From Pseudomonas sp. P818 (GTDB lineage Bacteria > Pseudomonadota > Gammaproteobacteria > Pseudomonadales > Pseudomonadaceae), in contig NZ_ATKM01000019.1 in the NCBI RefSeq assembly GCF_000418555.1, positions 62,001-126,000 of the forward strand: a DNA stretch of 64,000 nucleotides, in the 5' to 3' direction. Made by a program: the position numbers and the translations under genes. Positions 1 to 9,779 of the stretch are shown piece after piece. Numbering within the stretch: the first letter of the stretch is position 1; every line of letters begins with the position of its first letter. The notes under the pieces were generated by a model. It had not been told where the DNA came from. It saw nothing but the letters and a program-made list of their open reading frames with translations, and made no database searches.

Positions 1-215
1 AAGGGCCTGCAACAGGACATCAACCGCCGTGCGCGGCGCCGCTACCCCGGCTTCGAGAAGCTCGCGGTAGCCGATCAGTGGCAGGTGCTCGGTCGCCTGA
101 CCCGCCTGCCCGCCAAGGACATCAGCCAGGCCATGCGCCCATTGCCGCCGCAACGCCTGTCCGCCAGTGACTTCACCCGCCAGGTCGCCCACCTGCAAAC
201 CCTCAGGAATGCCCT

Positions 216-219
<4 letters not shown>
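1..219 (+). CDS. C-terminal fragment of a DUF4350-like protein
   Basis: The reading frame is open from the first base to a TGA and gives 73 residues of a C-terminus rich in basic and helical residues (RRARRRYPGFEKL, LTRLPAKDISQAM). The start lies outside the window. Its stop overlaps the ATG of the MoxR gene in an ATGA arrangement, so the two are translationally coupled. In Pseudomonas a DUF4350-type membrane protein commonly precedes a MoxR-DUF58 pair, and the tail fits that family by position and general look. No catalytic motif is visible in the fragment, so the family name rests mainly on context. Confidence 0.6.
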
Positions 220-1246
<1,027 letters not shown>

Positions 1247-1250
<4 letters not shown>

Positions 1251-2578
1251 AACCTTCGCGCCTGCTCCTCGGGCTGCTCGGCGGCCTGTTCGCCGCTGCC
1301 GTGCTGCTCGGCGCCTTGCCCCTGCTCGGCATTCGCCTGGCAGACAGCCTGATGCCAGTGGCCTGGGGGCTGTTGCTGGCCTTGCTGCTGATCGCCGTCG
1401 TCGATGCCTTGTGGCTGCGCCGCCAGCGCTCGCCGCGTCTGGAGCGCGTACTGCCCGGAAATCTGCCGCTGGGACGCTGGAGCGAGGTGCAACTGATCGC
1501 CCATCACGACTTCGCTCAGACACAGGAAATCGAGGTCTTCGATCATGTGCCTGAAGGCATGGCCTTCGACTTCCTGCCGCAACGCATCGCCTTGCACCCC
1601 GGCCAGCAGACGCGACTCAGCTATCGCCTCAAGCCGCTGATCCGCGGGCACTTCCATTTCGCCCGGTGCGAGCTGAAGCTGCCCAGCCCACTGCGCCTGT
1701 GGCAGGCCAGGCGCCTGCTGCCGCTGGAAGGTGAAAGCCGCGTTTACCCGGATTTCGCTCGCCTCTATGGCGCGCAGCTCAAGGCCGTGGACGACTGGCT
1801 GAGCCAGCTGGGCGTGCGCCAGCGCCCGCGCCGCGGCCTGGGCCTGGAGTTTCACCAGCTGCGCGAATTTCGTGACGGCGACACCCTGCGCCAGATCGAC
1901 TGGAAGGCCACCGCGCGCAAGCGCACGCCCATCGCTCGCGAATACCAGGACGAACGCGACCAGCAAATCGTCTTTTTGCTCGATTGCGGCCGCCGCATGC
2001 GCAGCCAGGACGATGAGCTGTCGCACTTCGACCACGCCCTCAATGCCTGCCTGCTGCTCAGTTACGTGGCGCTGCGCCAGGGCGATGCCGTCGGCCTGGC
2101 GACCTTCGCCGGCAACCAGTCGCGTTACCTCGCGCCGGTCAAGGGCCCTGCACAGTTGAACGTGCTGCTCAATGCCGTCTATGACCTCGACACCAGCCAG
2201 CAACCGGCCGACTTCAGCGCTGCTGCCGACTTGCTGCTGGCGCGTCAGCGCCGCCGCTCGCTGGTGGTATTGGTGACCAACCTGCGCGACGAGGACGATC
2301 AGGACCTGCTCGCCGCCGTGCGTCGCCTCTCGCGCCAGCACCGCGTGCTGATCGCCAGCCTGCGCGAGGAAGCGCTGGACCGTCTGCGCCAGACGCCCGT
2401 GGAGCAATTCGACCAGGCCCTGGCCTACTGCGGCACGCTCGATTACCTCAACGCCCGCGCCGAGTTGCACGAACGCCTGGCCGCCCATGAAGTGCCGGTG
2501 CTCGATGCGCGCCCAGGCGAACTGGGCCCCGAACTGGTCAGCAGTTATCTGGCCTGGAAAAAAGCTGGCGCTCTCTAA
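1247..2578 (+). CDS. DUF58 domain protein, MoxR partner
   Basis: A 443-residue protein with two hydrophobic segments near the N-terminus (about residues 5-25 and 35-55) and then a DUF58 core. The family signature is visible around residues 195-225 as GLGLEFHQLREFRDGDTLRQ followed by IDWKATARK. Downstream, IVFLLDCGRRM resembles the MIDAS-like first strand of a von Willebrand factor A fold. It starts inside the MoxR stop codon (ATGA), so it is almost certainly co-translated with the ATPase and is its likely client or adaptor at the inner membrane. Specific function is not known. Confidence 0.92.
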
Positions 2579-2656
2579 GGCAACTGCTGGCGCGCACGAT
2601 GGTCGAAGCCATTGTCGCAGAGGCCCTGGCTCCGGCTTTTCCACACAGATGCTGCG

Positions 2657-2685
2657 TGGTTATGGCCGTGGCCGGGTGCTATGAT
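2657..2685 (+). promoter_or_regulatory. Candidate sigma70 promoter for sodB
   Basis: An extended -10 element, TGCTATGAT, lies at 2677-2685, with a weak -35-like TGGTTA at 2657-2662 and a 17-base spacer. It would start transcription about 140 bases before sodB. The 255-base gap after the DUF58 gene shows no other gene. The -10 is good and the -35 poor, so this is a prediction only. Confidence 0.4.
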
Positions 2686-2833
2686 CCCGAGTCTGCGGCG
2701 CAAAGGGTACAAACTCGACGCCGCTTAGAGAGGTGTTCGCAAGGCAGCTGACGCAGCCGTTGTGAACGCCCTCCACGGGCCGCCCGTGATCGGCCTGGCG
2801 CATATCGCACACGACCTGAGTAGGAGATAGACC

Positions 2834-3415
2834 ATGGCTTTTGAATTGCCGCCGCTGCCTTACGAAAAGAATGCTCTCGAGCCGCACATTTCCGCCGAGA
2901 CCCTCGAATTCCACCACGACAAGCACCACAACACCTATGTCGTGAACCTGAACAACCTGGTGCCGGGCACCGAGTTCGAAGGCAAGAGCCTGGAAGAGAT
3001 CGTCAAGACTTCCTCGGGCGGCATCTTCAACAACGCCGCTCAGGTGTGGAACCACACCTTCTACTGGAACTGCCTGTCGCCCAACGGCGGTGGCCAGCCC
3101 ACCGGCGCCCTGGCTGATGCCATCAACGCTGCCTTCGGTTCCTTCGACAAGTTCAAGGAAGAATTCAGCAAGGTCTCCATCGGCACCTTCGGTTCCGGCT
3201 GGGGCTGGCTGGTGAAGAAAGCTGACGGTTCCCTGGCCCTGGCCAGCACCATCGGCGCCGGCTGCCCGCTGACCAGCGGCGACACCCCGCTGCTGACCTG
3301 CGACGTCTGGGAACACGCCTACTACATCGACTACCGCAACCTGCGTCCGAAGTACGTCGAGGCGTTCTGGAACCTGGTCAACTGGGACTTCGTCGCCCAG
3401 AACTACGCGGCCTGA
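2834..3415 (+). CDS. sodB: Iron superoxide dismutase SodB
   Basis: A 193-residue cytoplasmic superoxide dismutase that converts superoxide to hydrogen peroxide and oxygen. The family signature DVWEHAYYIDYRN carries the last two metal ligands (Asp and His). The other two ligand histidines lie in LEFHHDKHHNTY near residue 27 and in QVWNHTFYW near residue 74. Length and motifs are those of the Fe-type enzyme. The start follows a good ribosome-binding site, TAGGAG. A strong terminator follows, so it looks monocistronic. The next gene, bifA, is also its neighbour in P. aeruginosa as I remember it. Confidence 0.97.
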   Translation: MAFELPPLPYEKNALEPHISAETLEFHHDKHHNTYVVNLNNLVPGTEFEGKSLEEIVKTSSGGIFNNAAQVWNHTFYWNCLSPNGGGQPTGALADAINAAFGSFDKFKEEFSKVSIGTFGSGWGWLVKKADGSLALASTIGAGCPLTSGDTPLLTCDVWEHAYYIDYRNLRPKYVEAFWNLVNWDFVAQNYAA

Positions 3416-3434
3416 GTCCAAGCCCCGTAATGCG

Positions 3435-3464
3435 AAAACCCGGCCCTTGTGGCCGGGTTTTTTC
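3435..3464 (+). terminator. Rho-independent terminator after sodB
   Basis: An 11-bp stem (AAAACCCGGCC / GGCCGGGTTTT) around the loop CTTGT is followed by further T residues, 20 bases after the sodB stop codon. Confidence 0.9.
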
Positions 3465-3465
3465 G

Positions 3466-3824
3466 TTTTTGGCTTGCGCATCCGGCGTGCAGGACGAAAC
3501 GCCGCAGGCGCTCGCAATACCTTATAACCGATGGCAAACCCACGATCTTCGCCGTGTATTTGCCAGCTCATCGGATCGATGACGAGCAGCGCCACACAGA
3601 AGCGCAGCAGTGACAGGCAGACAATGCGACCAAAGGCGCTCAAGTCCGCGGTAATCTCTACGACACAGAGCGGTCGGCCGACGTCGTAACACCAATTCGC
3701 GACCTGGCGCGCCGCTTGTGGATAAGATAGTGCCGACAGACATGATGGCCCTTTGACGGCCAGGACTAGATTGCCAATACTCTCGTATGCCAGACGCTGT
3801 AAGCACCGACATAAGGAATTGCCT
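3466..3824. other. Gene-free leader region upstream of bifA
   Basis: About 360 bases without a convincing gene on either strand. Nothing in it resembles a known RNA family. It probably holds the bifA promoter and a long 5' leader. TAAGAT near 3724 could be a -10 element but has no good -35. Confidence 0.4.
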
Positions 3825-5879
3825 TTGAAGCTGGAATTGAAAAACAGCTTGTCACTCAAGTTGCTCCGCGTGGTGCTGCTCTCAGCATTCGTGGTCGGGG
3901 TGGTGTTGAGTTGCGCGCAGATCGTCTTCGATGCCTACAAGACGAGGCAGGCGGTGGCCAACGACGCTCACCGCATTCTCGGCATGTTCCGTGACCCTTC
4001 GACTCAGGCGGTGTATAGCCTGGACCGGGAAATGGGCATGCAGGTGATCGAGGGTCTTTTCCAGCACGAGTCGGTGCGCTACGCCTCGATCGGCCACCCC
4101 AACGAACCCATGCTCGCCGAGCGCTCGCGCGATCTGGCACAAATGCCGACGCGCTGGCTGACTGACCCGATCCTCGGCCAGGAAGAACAGTTCTCGACCA
4201 AACTGGTCGGTCGCGGCCCGTACAGCGAATACTACGGCGACCTCAACATCACCCTCGACACCGCGCCTTACGGCGAGAGCTTCGTCACCAATTCGGTGAT
4301 CATCTTCATCTCCGGCGTGCTGCGCGCCATGGCCATGGGCCTGGTGCTCTATCTGGTCTACCACTGGCTGCTGACCAAACCGCTGTCGAAGATCATCGAG
4401 CACCTCACCAACATCAATCCCGACCGCCCCAGCGAACACAAGCTGCCGATGCTGCCCGGCAACGAGAAGAACGAGCTGGGTCTGTGGATCAACACCGCCA
4501 ACCAGTTGCTGGCCTCCATCGAACGCAACACGCATCTGCGTCGTGAGGCAGAGAACAGCCTGCTGCGCATGGCCCAGTACGACTTCCTCACCGGCCTGCC
4601 CAACCGCCAGCAACTGCAACAACAACTCGATCAGATTCTCGAAGACGCCGGCCGACTGCAGCGCCGCGTTGCCGTACTGTGCGTCGGCCTCGACGACTTC
4701 AAGGGTATCAACGAGCAGTTCAGCTACCAGAGCGGCGACCAGTTGCTGCTCGCTCTCTCAGACCGCCTGCGCAGCCACAGCGGCCGTCTCGGCGCGCTGG
4801 CCCGCCTGGGTGGCGACCAGTTCGCCCTGGTTCAGGCCGACATCGAACAACCCTATGAAGCGGCTGAGCTTGCACAGAGCGTGCTAGACGATCTGGAGCA
4901 GCCCTTTTTGCTCGATCAGCATGAAGTGCGCCTGCGCGCCACCATCGGCATCACCCTGTTCCCGGAAGACGGCGACAGCACCGAGAAGCTGCTGCAAAAA
5001 GCCGAACAGACCATGACCCTGGCCAAGAGCCGCTCGCGCAACCGCTACCAGTTCTACATCGCCAGCGTCGACAGCGAGATGCGCCGCCGTCGCGAGTTGG
5101 AGAAGGATCTGCGCGATGCCCTGGCGCAGAACCAGCTGCACCTGGTCTACCAGCCGCAGGTGGACTACCGCGATCACCGCGTGGTCGGTGTCGAGGCCCT
5201 CCTGCGCTGGCAGCATCCGCAACATGGCTTCGTCGCGCCCGATCTGTTCATCCCGCTGGCCGAGCAGAACGGCACCATCATCCCCATCGGCGAATGGATC
5301 CTCGACCAGACCTGCCGCCAACTGCGCGAATGGCACGATCAGGGCTTCAGCGACCTGCGCATGGCCATCAACCTGTCCACCGTGCAGCTGCATCACTCCG
5401 AGCTGCCACGAGTGGTCAACAACCTGATGCAGGTCTACCGCCTGCCGCCCAGAAGCCTCGAGCTGGAGGTCACCGAGACCGGCCTGATGGAAGACATCAG
5501 CACCGCCGCCCAGCATCTGCTCAGCCTGCGTCGCTCCGGCGCGCTGATCGCCATCGACGACTTCGGTACCGGCTACTCGTCGCTGAGCTATCTCAAGAGC
5601 CTGCCGCTGGACAAGATCAAGATCGACAAGAGCTTCGTGCAGGACCTGCTCGAAGACGAGGATGACGCGACCATCGTTCGCGCCATCATCCAGCTGGGCA
5701 AGAGCCTGGGTATGCAGGTCATCGCCGAGGGCGTGGAAACCGCCGAGCAGGAGGCCTACATCATCGCCCAGGGCTGCCATGAGGGTCAGGGCTATTTGTA
5801 CAGCAAGCCGCTACCGGCGCGTGAACTGACCCTGTTCCTCAAGCAGGCAAGACGCCTGAGCTCAGCTGCGACACTCTGA
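3825..5879 (+). CDS. bifA: Cyclic-di-GMP phosphodiesterase BifA (degenerate GGDEF plus EAL)
   Basis: A 684-residue inner-membrane protein. It has a transmembrane helix at about 12-34, a periplasmic sensor region, a second helix at about 156-183, a HAMP-like linker, a GGDEF domain with the altered motif GGDQF (329-333) and an EAL domain with EAL at 447-449, DDFGTGYSS and a late EGVE motif. BifA of P. aeruginosa is a phosphodiesterase with this same GGDQF, lowering c-di-GMP to favour swarming over biofilm. I chose the TTG start because AAGGAA lies six bases before it and the product then begins MKLELKNSLSLKLL. An in-frame ATG 72 bases upstream has no such site. Position next to sodB supports the call. 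Confidence 0.95.
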   Translation: MKLELKNSLSLKLLRVVLLSAFVVGVVLSCAQIVFDAYKTRQAVANDAHRILGMFRDPSTQAVYSLDREMGMQVIEGLFQHESVRYASIGHPNEPMLAERSRDLAQMPTRWLTDPILGQEEQFSTKLVGRGPYSEYYGDLNITLDTAPYGESFVTNSVIIFISGVLRAMAMGLVLYLVYHWLLTKPLSKIIEHLTNINPDRPSEHKLPMLPGNEKNELGLWINTANQLLASIERNTHLRREAENSLLRMAQYDFLTGLPNRQQLQQQLDQILEDAGRLQRRVAVLCVGLDDFKGINEQFSYQSGDQLLLALSDRLRSHSGRLGALARLGGDQFALVQADIEQPYEAAELAQSVLDDLEQPFLLDQHEVRLRATIGITLFPEDGDSTEKLLQKAEQTMTLAKSRSRNRYQFYIASVDSEMRRRRELEKDLRDALAQNQLHLVYQPQVDYRDHRVVGVEALLRWQHPQHGFVAPDLFIPLAEQNGTIIPIGEWILDQTCRQLREWHDQGFSDLRMAINLSTVQLHHSELPRVVNNLMQVYRLPPRSLELEVTETGLMEDISTAAQHLLSLRRSGALIAIDDFGTGYSSLSYLKSLPLDKIKIDKSFVQDLLEDEDDATIVRAIIQLGKSLGMQVIAEGVETAEQEAYIIAQGCHEGQGYLYSKPLPARELTLFLKQARRLSSAATL

Positions 5880-5881
5880 CA

Positions 5882-5927
5882 GCGCAAACAAGAACGCCGC
5901 GATTCGTCGCGGCGTTCTTGTTTGCGC
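5882..5927. terminator. Bidirectional terminator between bifA and the GIDE gene
   Basis: A perfect 21-bp inverted repeat (arms 5882-5902 and 5907-5927) closes on a TTCG tetraloop. The rightward gene bifA and the leftward GIDE gene converge on it, and each arm supplies A or T residues near its base (AACAAGAA / TTCTTGTT), so it can serve both. Confidence 0.85.
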
Positions 5928-5938
5928 GAAGAGCCAGC

Positions 5939-6844
5939 TCACCAGTGCTGTATGCCCAGCAGCCAGGCCGTGGCCAAGGCACCTGCCAGACACAGCACGG
6001 CGCCACCGGCAGCCTGCCAGTAGAAGTGACGAGCCAGTTCATCCTCTCCACTGTTGGAGAGGATGAAGGGCTGGCGCTCACCTGGCTTGCCCATCTGGTG
6101 TCGCGCGGGTTCAGTGACCTTCTGCCGATGCCGATCCTCGGCCTCCAGCTGCGCAGCCAGGCGTACGCGATTCCATTCCTGTTCGTCGAGTTCACCGTTG
6201 CCGTCGCTGTCGAAGCGCCGCAACAGACCTGCGTAGTCGCCCTTCCACTCACGGATCACCTCGCCCTGGGCGGCGTGGCTGTCGAAGCCCTGCTGCGATG
6301 CACCCAAGGTGCGGAAATCGCCGATGGCATAGAGCGGCTGGCCAACGTGGAAGCGCTCTTCGCTGTAGCGATAGCGCTGCCCACCGCTGAGAAAGCCGAA
6401 CAGGCCAGTCTTGGCCGGCCCCAGCGGGTGGCGCTGGCTGCCCTCCCAGACCTCGCGTACTGCCGCTCTGATCTCGGCGCCACGCGGATCGATCAGGCAT
6501 TCGCCGGTGCCGTCGGCCAGGCGCAGCCAGGCGTCACTGGCGCCACTCTCGATCACCCGCCAGCTGCGCTTCTTGCCGCTGGAGCGGTATTCCTCGATAC
6601 GAAAACGCCACCAAACGCAGGGTTTACCGGTCAGCGGCCCACGAATCTGCATGTCGGGCAGCGCGTCGAGCACGCCGTAGAGTTCGACATAGCCCTGCGC
6701 CGCCGAGCGGATCTTCGAAGTGGGCGTATCCAGCAGGTGGCGCGCCTGCGACCAGCGCCGCAAACACCACCAACCGCCACCCAGGAATGCGCCAAGGGCG
6801 AACGCCAGGGTCAGGAAGAAGCCGATGGGATCACTTTGCATCAT
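5939..6844 (-). CDS. GIDE-domain ('E3 ubiquitin ligase family') membrane protein with an EF-hand
   Basis: A 301-residue protein with a membrane helix at each end (about residues 8-28 and 277-295). The middle resembles the GIDE domain, named after human MULAN/GIDE but found in bacteria without the RING finger, so ligase activity is not implied. Recognisable stretches are LTGKPCVWWRFRIEEY (71-86) and GTGECLIDPRGAE. Residues 212-223 form a canonical 12-residue EF-hand calcium loop, DSDGNGELDEQE. The gene starts one base after the LemA stop, so the two are coupled. LemA/GIDE pairs are common in bacteria but their role is unclear. Confidence 0.85.
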   Translation of the reverse strand: MMQSDPIGFFLTLAFALGAFLGGGWWCLRRWSQARHLLDTPTSKIRSAAQGYVELYGVLDALPDMQIRGPLTGKPCVWWRFRIEEYRSSGKKRSWRVIESGASDAWLRLADGTGECLIDPRGAEIRAAVREVWEGSQRHPLGPAKTGLFGFLSGGQRYRYSEERFHVGQPLYAIGDFRTLGASQQGFDSHAAQGEVIREWKGDYAGLLRRFDSDGNGELDEQEWNRVRLAAQLEAEDRHRQKVTEPARHQMGKPGERQPFILSNSGEDELARHFYWQAAGGAVLCLAGALATAWLLGIQHW

Positions 6845-6845
6845 C

Positions 6846-7418
6846 TCAGTTGAACAGCGACTTCAGGTCCACGTCCGACTTCTCCGCATCGCTGAAAACC
6901 AGCAGCTCAGCGGCCTGGAAGTTGAACAGGCGCGCGAGGATCACGTCAGGGAACTGCTCGATGCGCACGTTGTTGAGGTTGACGGCCTCGTTGTACAGCT
7001 CGCGGCGGTCGGCTATGCCGTTCTCCAGACCGCTGATGCGCTGCTGCAGGTGCTGGAAGCTGTCATTGGCCTTCAGCTCTGGGTAGTTTTCGGCCAACGC
7101 GAACAGCTGACCGAGACCGGCACGCAGGCCACTCTCGGCCTTGCCCAGAGCACCGACATCATGTTGCTCACGAGCACTGGCCACCGCACTACGCGCGGCG
7201 ATCACCCGCTCCAGGGTCGAGCCTTCGTACTGCATGTATTGCTTGCAGGTTTCCACCAGCTTGGGCAGTTCGTCATGGCGCTGCTTGAGCAGCACGTCGA
7301 TATTCGACCAGGCCTTGCTCACTCCATGCTTGAGGCGCACCAGGCCGTTGTACAGGGACACCGCGTAGGCGCCGAGCAGAACGAGGACGACGATTACGAT
7401 CACGGCGGTCAGGCTCAT
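6846..7418 (-). CDS. LemA family protein
   Basis: A 190-residue protein with an N-terminal transmembrane helix (about residues 4-24) and then a helical-bundle LemA domain. The family motif follows the helix: LYNGLVRLKHGVSKAWSNID and, later, LLKQRHDELPKLVETCKQYM. The start follows GGAGAAAACTGC. It is the promoter-proximal member of a two-gene unit with the GIDE protein. LemA proteins are small envelope proteins of uncertain biochemical role. Confidence 0.93.
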   Translation of the reverse strand: MSLTAVIVIVVLVLLGAYAVSLYNGLVRLKHGVSKAWSNIDVLLKQRHDELPKLVETCKQYMQYEGSTLERVIAARSAVASAREQHDVGALGKAESGLRAGLGQLFALAENYPELKANDSFQHLQQRISGLENGIADRRELYNEAVNLNNVRIEQFPDVILARLFNFQAAELLVFSDAEKSDVDLKSLFN

Positions 7419-7516
7419 GCAGTTTTCTCCATGCAGAACTGCTAAACAGGTGGTGGCATTCTACCGGCAGCCAAAGGCTTGGGCAGCGATATCCTGCACA
7501 ACGATGAATAATGGCC

Positions 7517-7546
7517 TTTACACATAATGCGAAACATTTGCATTAT
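7517..7546 (+). promoter_or_regulatory. Candidate icmP promoter overlapped by a Fur box
   Basis: TTTACA (7517-7522) and CATTAT (7541-7546), 18 bases apart, form a plausible sigma70 promoter. The sequence between and over them, AATGCGAAACATTTGCATT (7526-7544), is a 19-base dyad close to the Fur consensus as I know it in proteobacteria. The wider dyad CATAATGC...GCATTATG (7523-7547) is perfect. Bound Fur would occlude the promoter when iron is plentiful. Confidence 0.7.
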
Positions 7547-7608
7547 GTCGCGGTTTACCAGGTACAACCGCGTACCACTCATATTCAGTACATGCAAAGG
7601 ACCCCGCC

Positions 7609-8946
7609 ATGATTCGTATGCCCCTGGCCTCGGCCAGCCTGCTGGCTATTGCCATTTCTCTCGCCGGTTGCGGCGACGACAAAGCTCCTGCCACTCAAGC
7701 CGCAGCGCCGGCTGCCAGCAGCGAGAGCACTGCCCCGGCCAGCGCAGCGCAGGTCGACGAGGCAGCGGCCAAGGCGGTGGTCAATCATTACGCCGACCTG
7801 GCCCTGGCCGTGTTCAGCGACGCAGCCAGCACCGGCAAGGCACTGCAGACGGCAGTCGATGCACTGCTCGCCGATCCCAGCGAGGCGACCCTGAAAGCCG
7901 CACGCGAAGCCTGGCTGACTGCTCGCGTGCCCTACATGCAGACAGAGGTGTTCCGTTTCGGTAACCCGGTGGTCGACGAATGGGAAGGCCAGCTCAACGC
8001 CTGGCCGCTGGACGAAGGCCTGATCGACTACGTCGCCGAGGACTATCAGCATGCACTGGGCAACCCGGGCGCCCAGGCCAACATCATCGCCAACACCGAA
8101 ATCCAGGTTGGCGAAGACAAGATCGACGTCAGCGAGATCACCGGCGAGCTGCTGGCCAGTCTGAACGAACTGGGCGGCTCCGAAGCCAACGTCGCCACTG
8201 GTTACCACGCCATCGAATTCCTGCTCTGGGGCCAGGATCTCAACGGCACCGAGCCTGGTGCTGGCGAACGTCCCTATACCGACTACCTGGTTGGCGAAGG
8301 CGCCACTGGCGGGCATAACGAGCGTCGTCGCACCTACCTGAAAGCCGCCACCGACCTGCTGGTCAGCGATCTGGATGAAATGGTCGAGCAGTGGAAAGAC
8401 GGCGTGGAAGGCAACTACCGCAGCGAGCTGGTCGCCGACTCCGCCGAGAATGGCCTGCGCAAGATGCTGTTCGGCATGGGCAGCCTGTCGCTCGGCGAAC
8501 TGGCTGGCGAGCGCATGAAGGTGGCACTGGAGGCCAACTCCACCGAAGACGAGCACGACTGCTTCAGCGATAACACCCACAACTCGCACTTCTACAACGG
8601 CAAAGGCATTCGCAACGTCTATCTGGGCGAGTACAAGAAGGTCGACGGCAGCACCCTGACCGGCCCGAGCCTGTCCGAGCTGGTCGCCAAGGCCGACGCC
8701 CAGGCCGATGCCACGCTCAAGGCCGACCTGCAGGAAACCGAAGCCAAGCTGCAGGCGCTGGTCGACAGTGCCGAGAAGAACAACGTGCACTTCGATCAGC
8801 TGATCGCGGCCGATAACGCCGAAGGCCAGCAACTGGTGCGTGACGCCATCGCCGCCCTGGTCAAGCAGACCGGCTCCATCGAGCAGGCCGCGGCCAAGCT
8901 GGGTATCAGCGACCTGAACCCGGACACCGCCGACCACGAGTTCTGA
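7609..8946 (+). CDS. icmP: Imelysin-family (M75) lipoprotein, IcmP-like
   Basis: A 445-residue lipoprotein of the imelysin/insulin-cleaving metalloproteinase family. The signal peptide ends in the lipobox LAGC (Cys21), followed by a low-complexity Ala/Ser linker. The family GxHxxE motif is GYHAIE at about 198-203, followed by FLLWGQDL. Imelysins are iron-regulated periplasmic proteins of unsettled function; peptidase activity was reported for the Pseudomonas protein while related structures suggest ligand binding. A Fur-box-like dyad lies just upstream. The gene is flanked by its own promoter and terminator. Synteny with bifA, GIDE and lemA matches my memory of P. aeruginosa. Confidence 0.9.
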   Translation: MIRMPLASASLLAIAISLAGCGDDKAPATQAAAPAASSESTAPASAAQVDEAAAKAVVNHYADLALAVFSDAASTGKALQTAVDALLADPSEATLKAAREAWLTARVPYMQTEVFRFGNPVVDEWEGQLNAWPLDEGLIDYVAEDYQHALGNPGAQANIIANTEIQVGEDKIDVSEITGELLASLNELGGSEANVATGYHAIEFLLWGQDLNGTEPGAGERPYTDYLVGEGATGGHNERRRTYLKAATDLLVSDLDEMVEQWKDGVEGNYRSELVADSAENGLRKMLFGMGSLSLGELAGERMKVALEANSTEDEHDCFSDNTHNSHFYNGKGIRNVYLGEYKKVDGSTLTGPSLSELVAKADAQADATLKADLQETEAKLQALVDSAEKNNVHFDQLIAADNAEGQQLVRDAIAALVKQTGSIEQAAAKLGISDLNPDTADHEF

Positions 8947-8968
8947 TCGACTTAGCGGGCTGAAGAAG

Positions 8969-9000
8969 CCGGCGCTTCCGTAAGGAGCGCCGGTTTTTTT
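8969..9000 (+). terminator. Rho-independent terminator after icmP
   Basis: CCGGCGCT and AGCGCCGG form the stem, followed directly by seven T residues, 22 bases after the stop codon. Confidence 0.9.
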
Positions 9001-9002
9001 AT

Positions 9003-9758
9003 GGTTCAGCATATTTTGGGGGAAGTGCGGGTTGACACCGGACTGGCAAGTTTGTGTGCGTATCGCTTTCTGACTTAGCACTATCCTTTACCGCGTGTAC
9101 TGAGCGTTTGGGTTGCGCCCCTTACGGGCGCCACACCTTTCTTGCTTGCCCAAGAAAGGTGTGCCAAAGAAGGGCACCCCGACATCCGGGTTTCGCTACG
9201 CGAAACTTCCCTCGCTCCGGCGCCGCTCCGGGGGCCGGCTTACAAGGGCCGTCCCTGGCCCTTTAAGCCTCTCGCCGCATCCATGCGGCTCGTCCCCCTA
9301 CGCAACACCTCCACTCGGCCTCCTGAAGGGGACCAGGTCGCGAGCTTGCATAAGCTTTGCGGAACTGAAATTGGCGGCGTCTGGCCTTTGCTTTTTGTCT
9401 TTAACTGCGATGGTACAGACGACGGCCAAGTCCCCTTCAGGAGGCCGAGTGGAATCGCCGTGGAAGGGGTTGAGCGACATGGATGTCGCGAGAGCTGCGA
9501 TGGGCCATGGATGGCCCTTCGCAGCGTGCCCCTGGAGCGGTGATGGAACGAGGGAACCCCGGCGTAGCCGGGGCCGTATGCAGGGGTGTGTTTCTTTGCT
9601 TACTTTCTTTGCACAAGCAAAGAAAGTGAGTCGCCCGTAAGGGGCGAAACCCAGCAGACCAGGCGGCGCACTAATGGATAGTGCTAGGTCATCGACAGCT
9701 CACACGTAATTGCCAGTCCGGTGTCAAGCGCATCTTCCCCGCGAGAACGCGAAGAACC
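9003..9758. repeat. Gene-free, nested palindromic repeat element (about 0.75 kb)
   Basis: The whole segment is one long imperfect inverted repeat. Matching arm pairs are GGTTC/GAACC (9003, 9754), an 18-bp perfect pair TTGACACCGGACTGGCAA (9032-9049 with 9710-9727), an 11-bp perfect pair TAGCACTATCC (9076-9086 with 9676-9686), CGCCCCTTACGGGCG against its complement (about 9115 and 9634), local hairpins at 9132-9163 and 9602-9627, and a 24-bp perfect pair at 9310-9333 with 9430-9453. Open frames inside have no recognisable domain and are mirrored on the two arms, so I treat them as spurious. It resembles dispersed non-coding elements of Pseudomonas genomes. No transposase is present. Confidence 0.8.
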
Positions 9759-9779
9759 TTTCATTTTGGACGCCTGAGC

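Noticed and set aside
9132..9163. The hairpin as a CRISPR repeat or terminator
   Set aside because: There is only one such hairpin per arm, no spacers, and no T run after it.
9054..9640. Several overlapping open frames of 60-175 codons in the palindromic element
   Set aside because: They mirror each other on the two arms, are rich in Arg/Pro/Ser, have no domain or good ribosome-binding site, and follow from the inverted-repeat structure.
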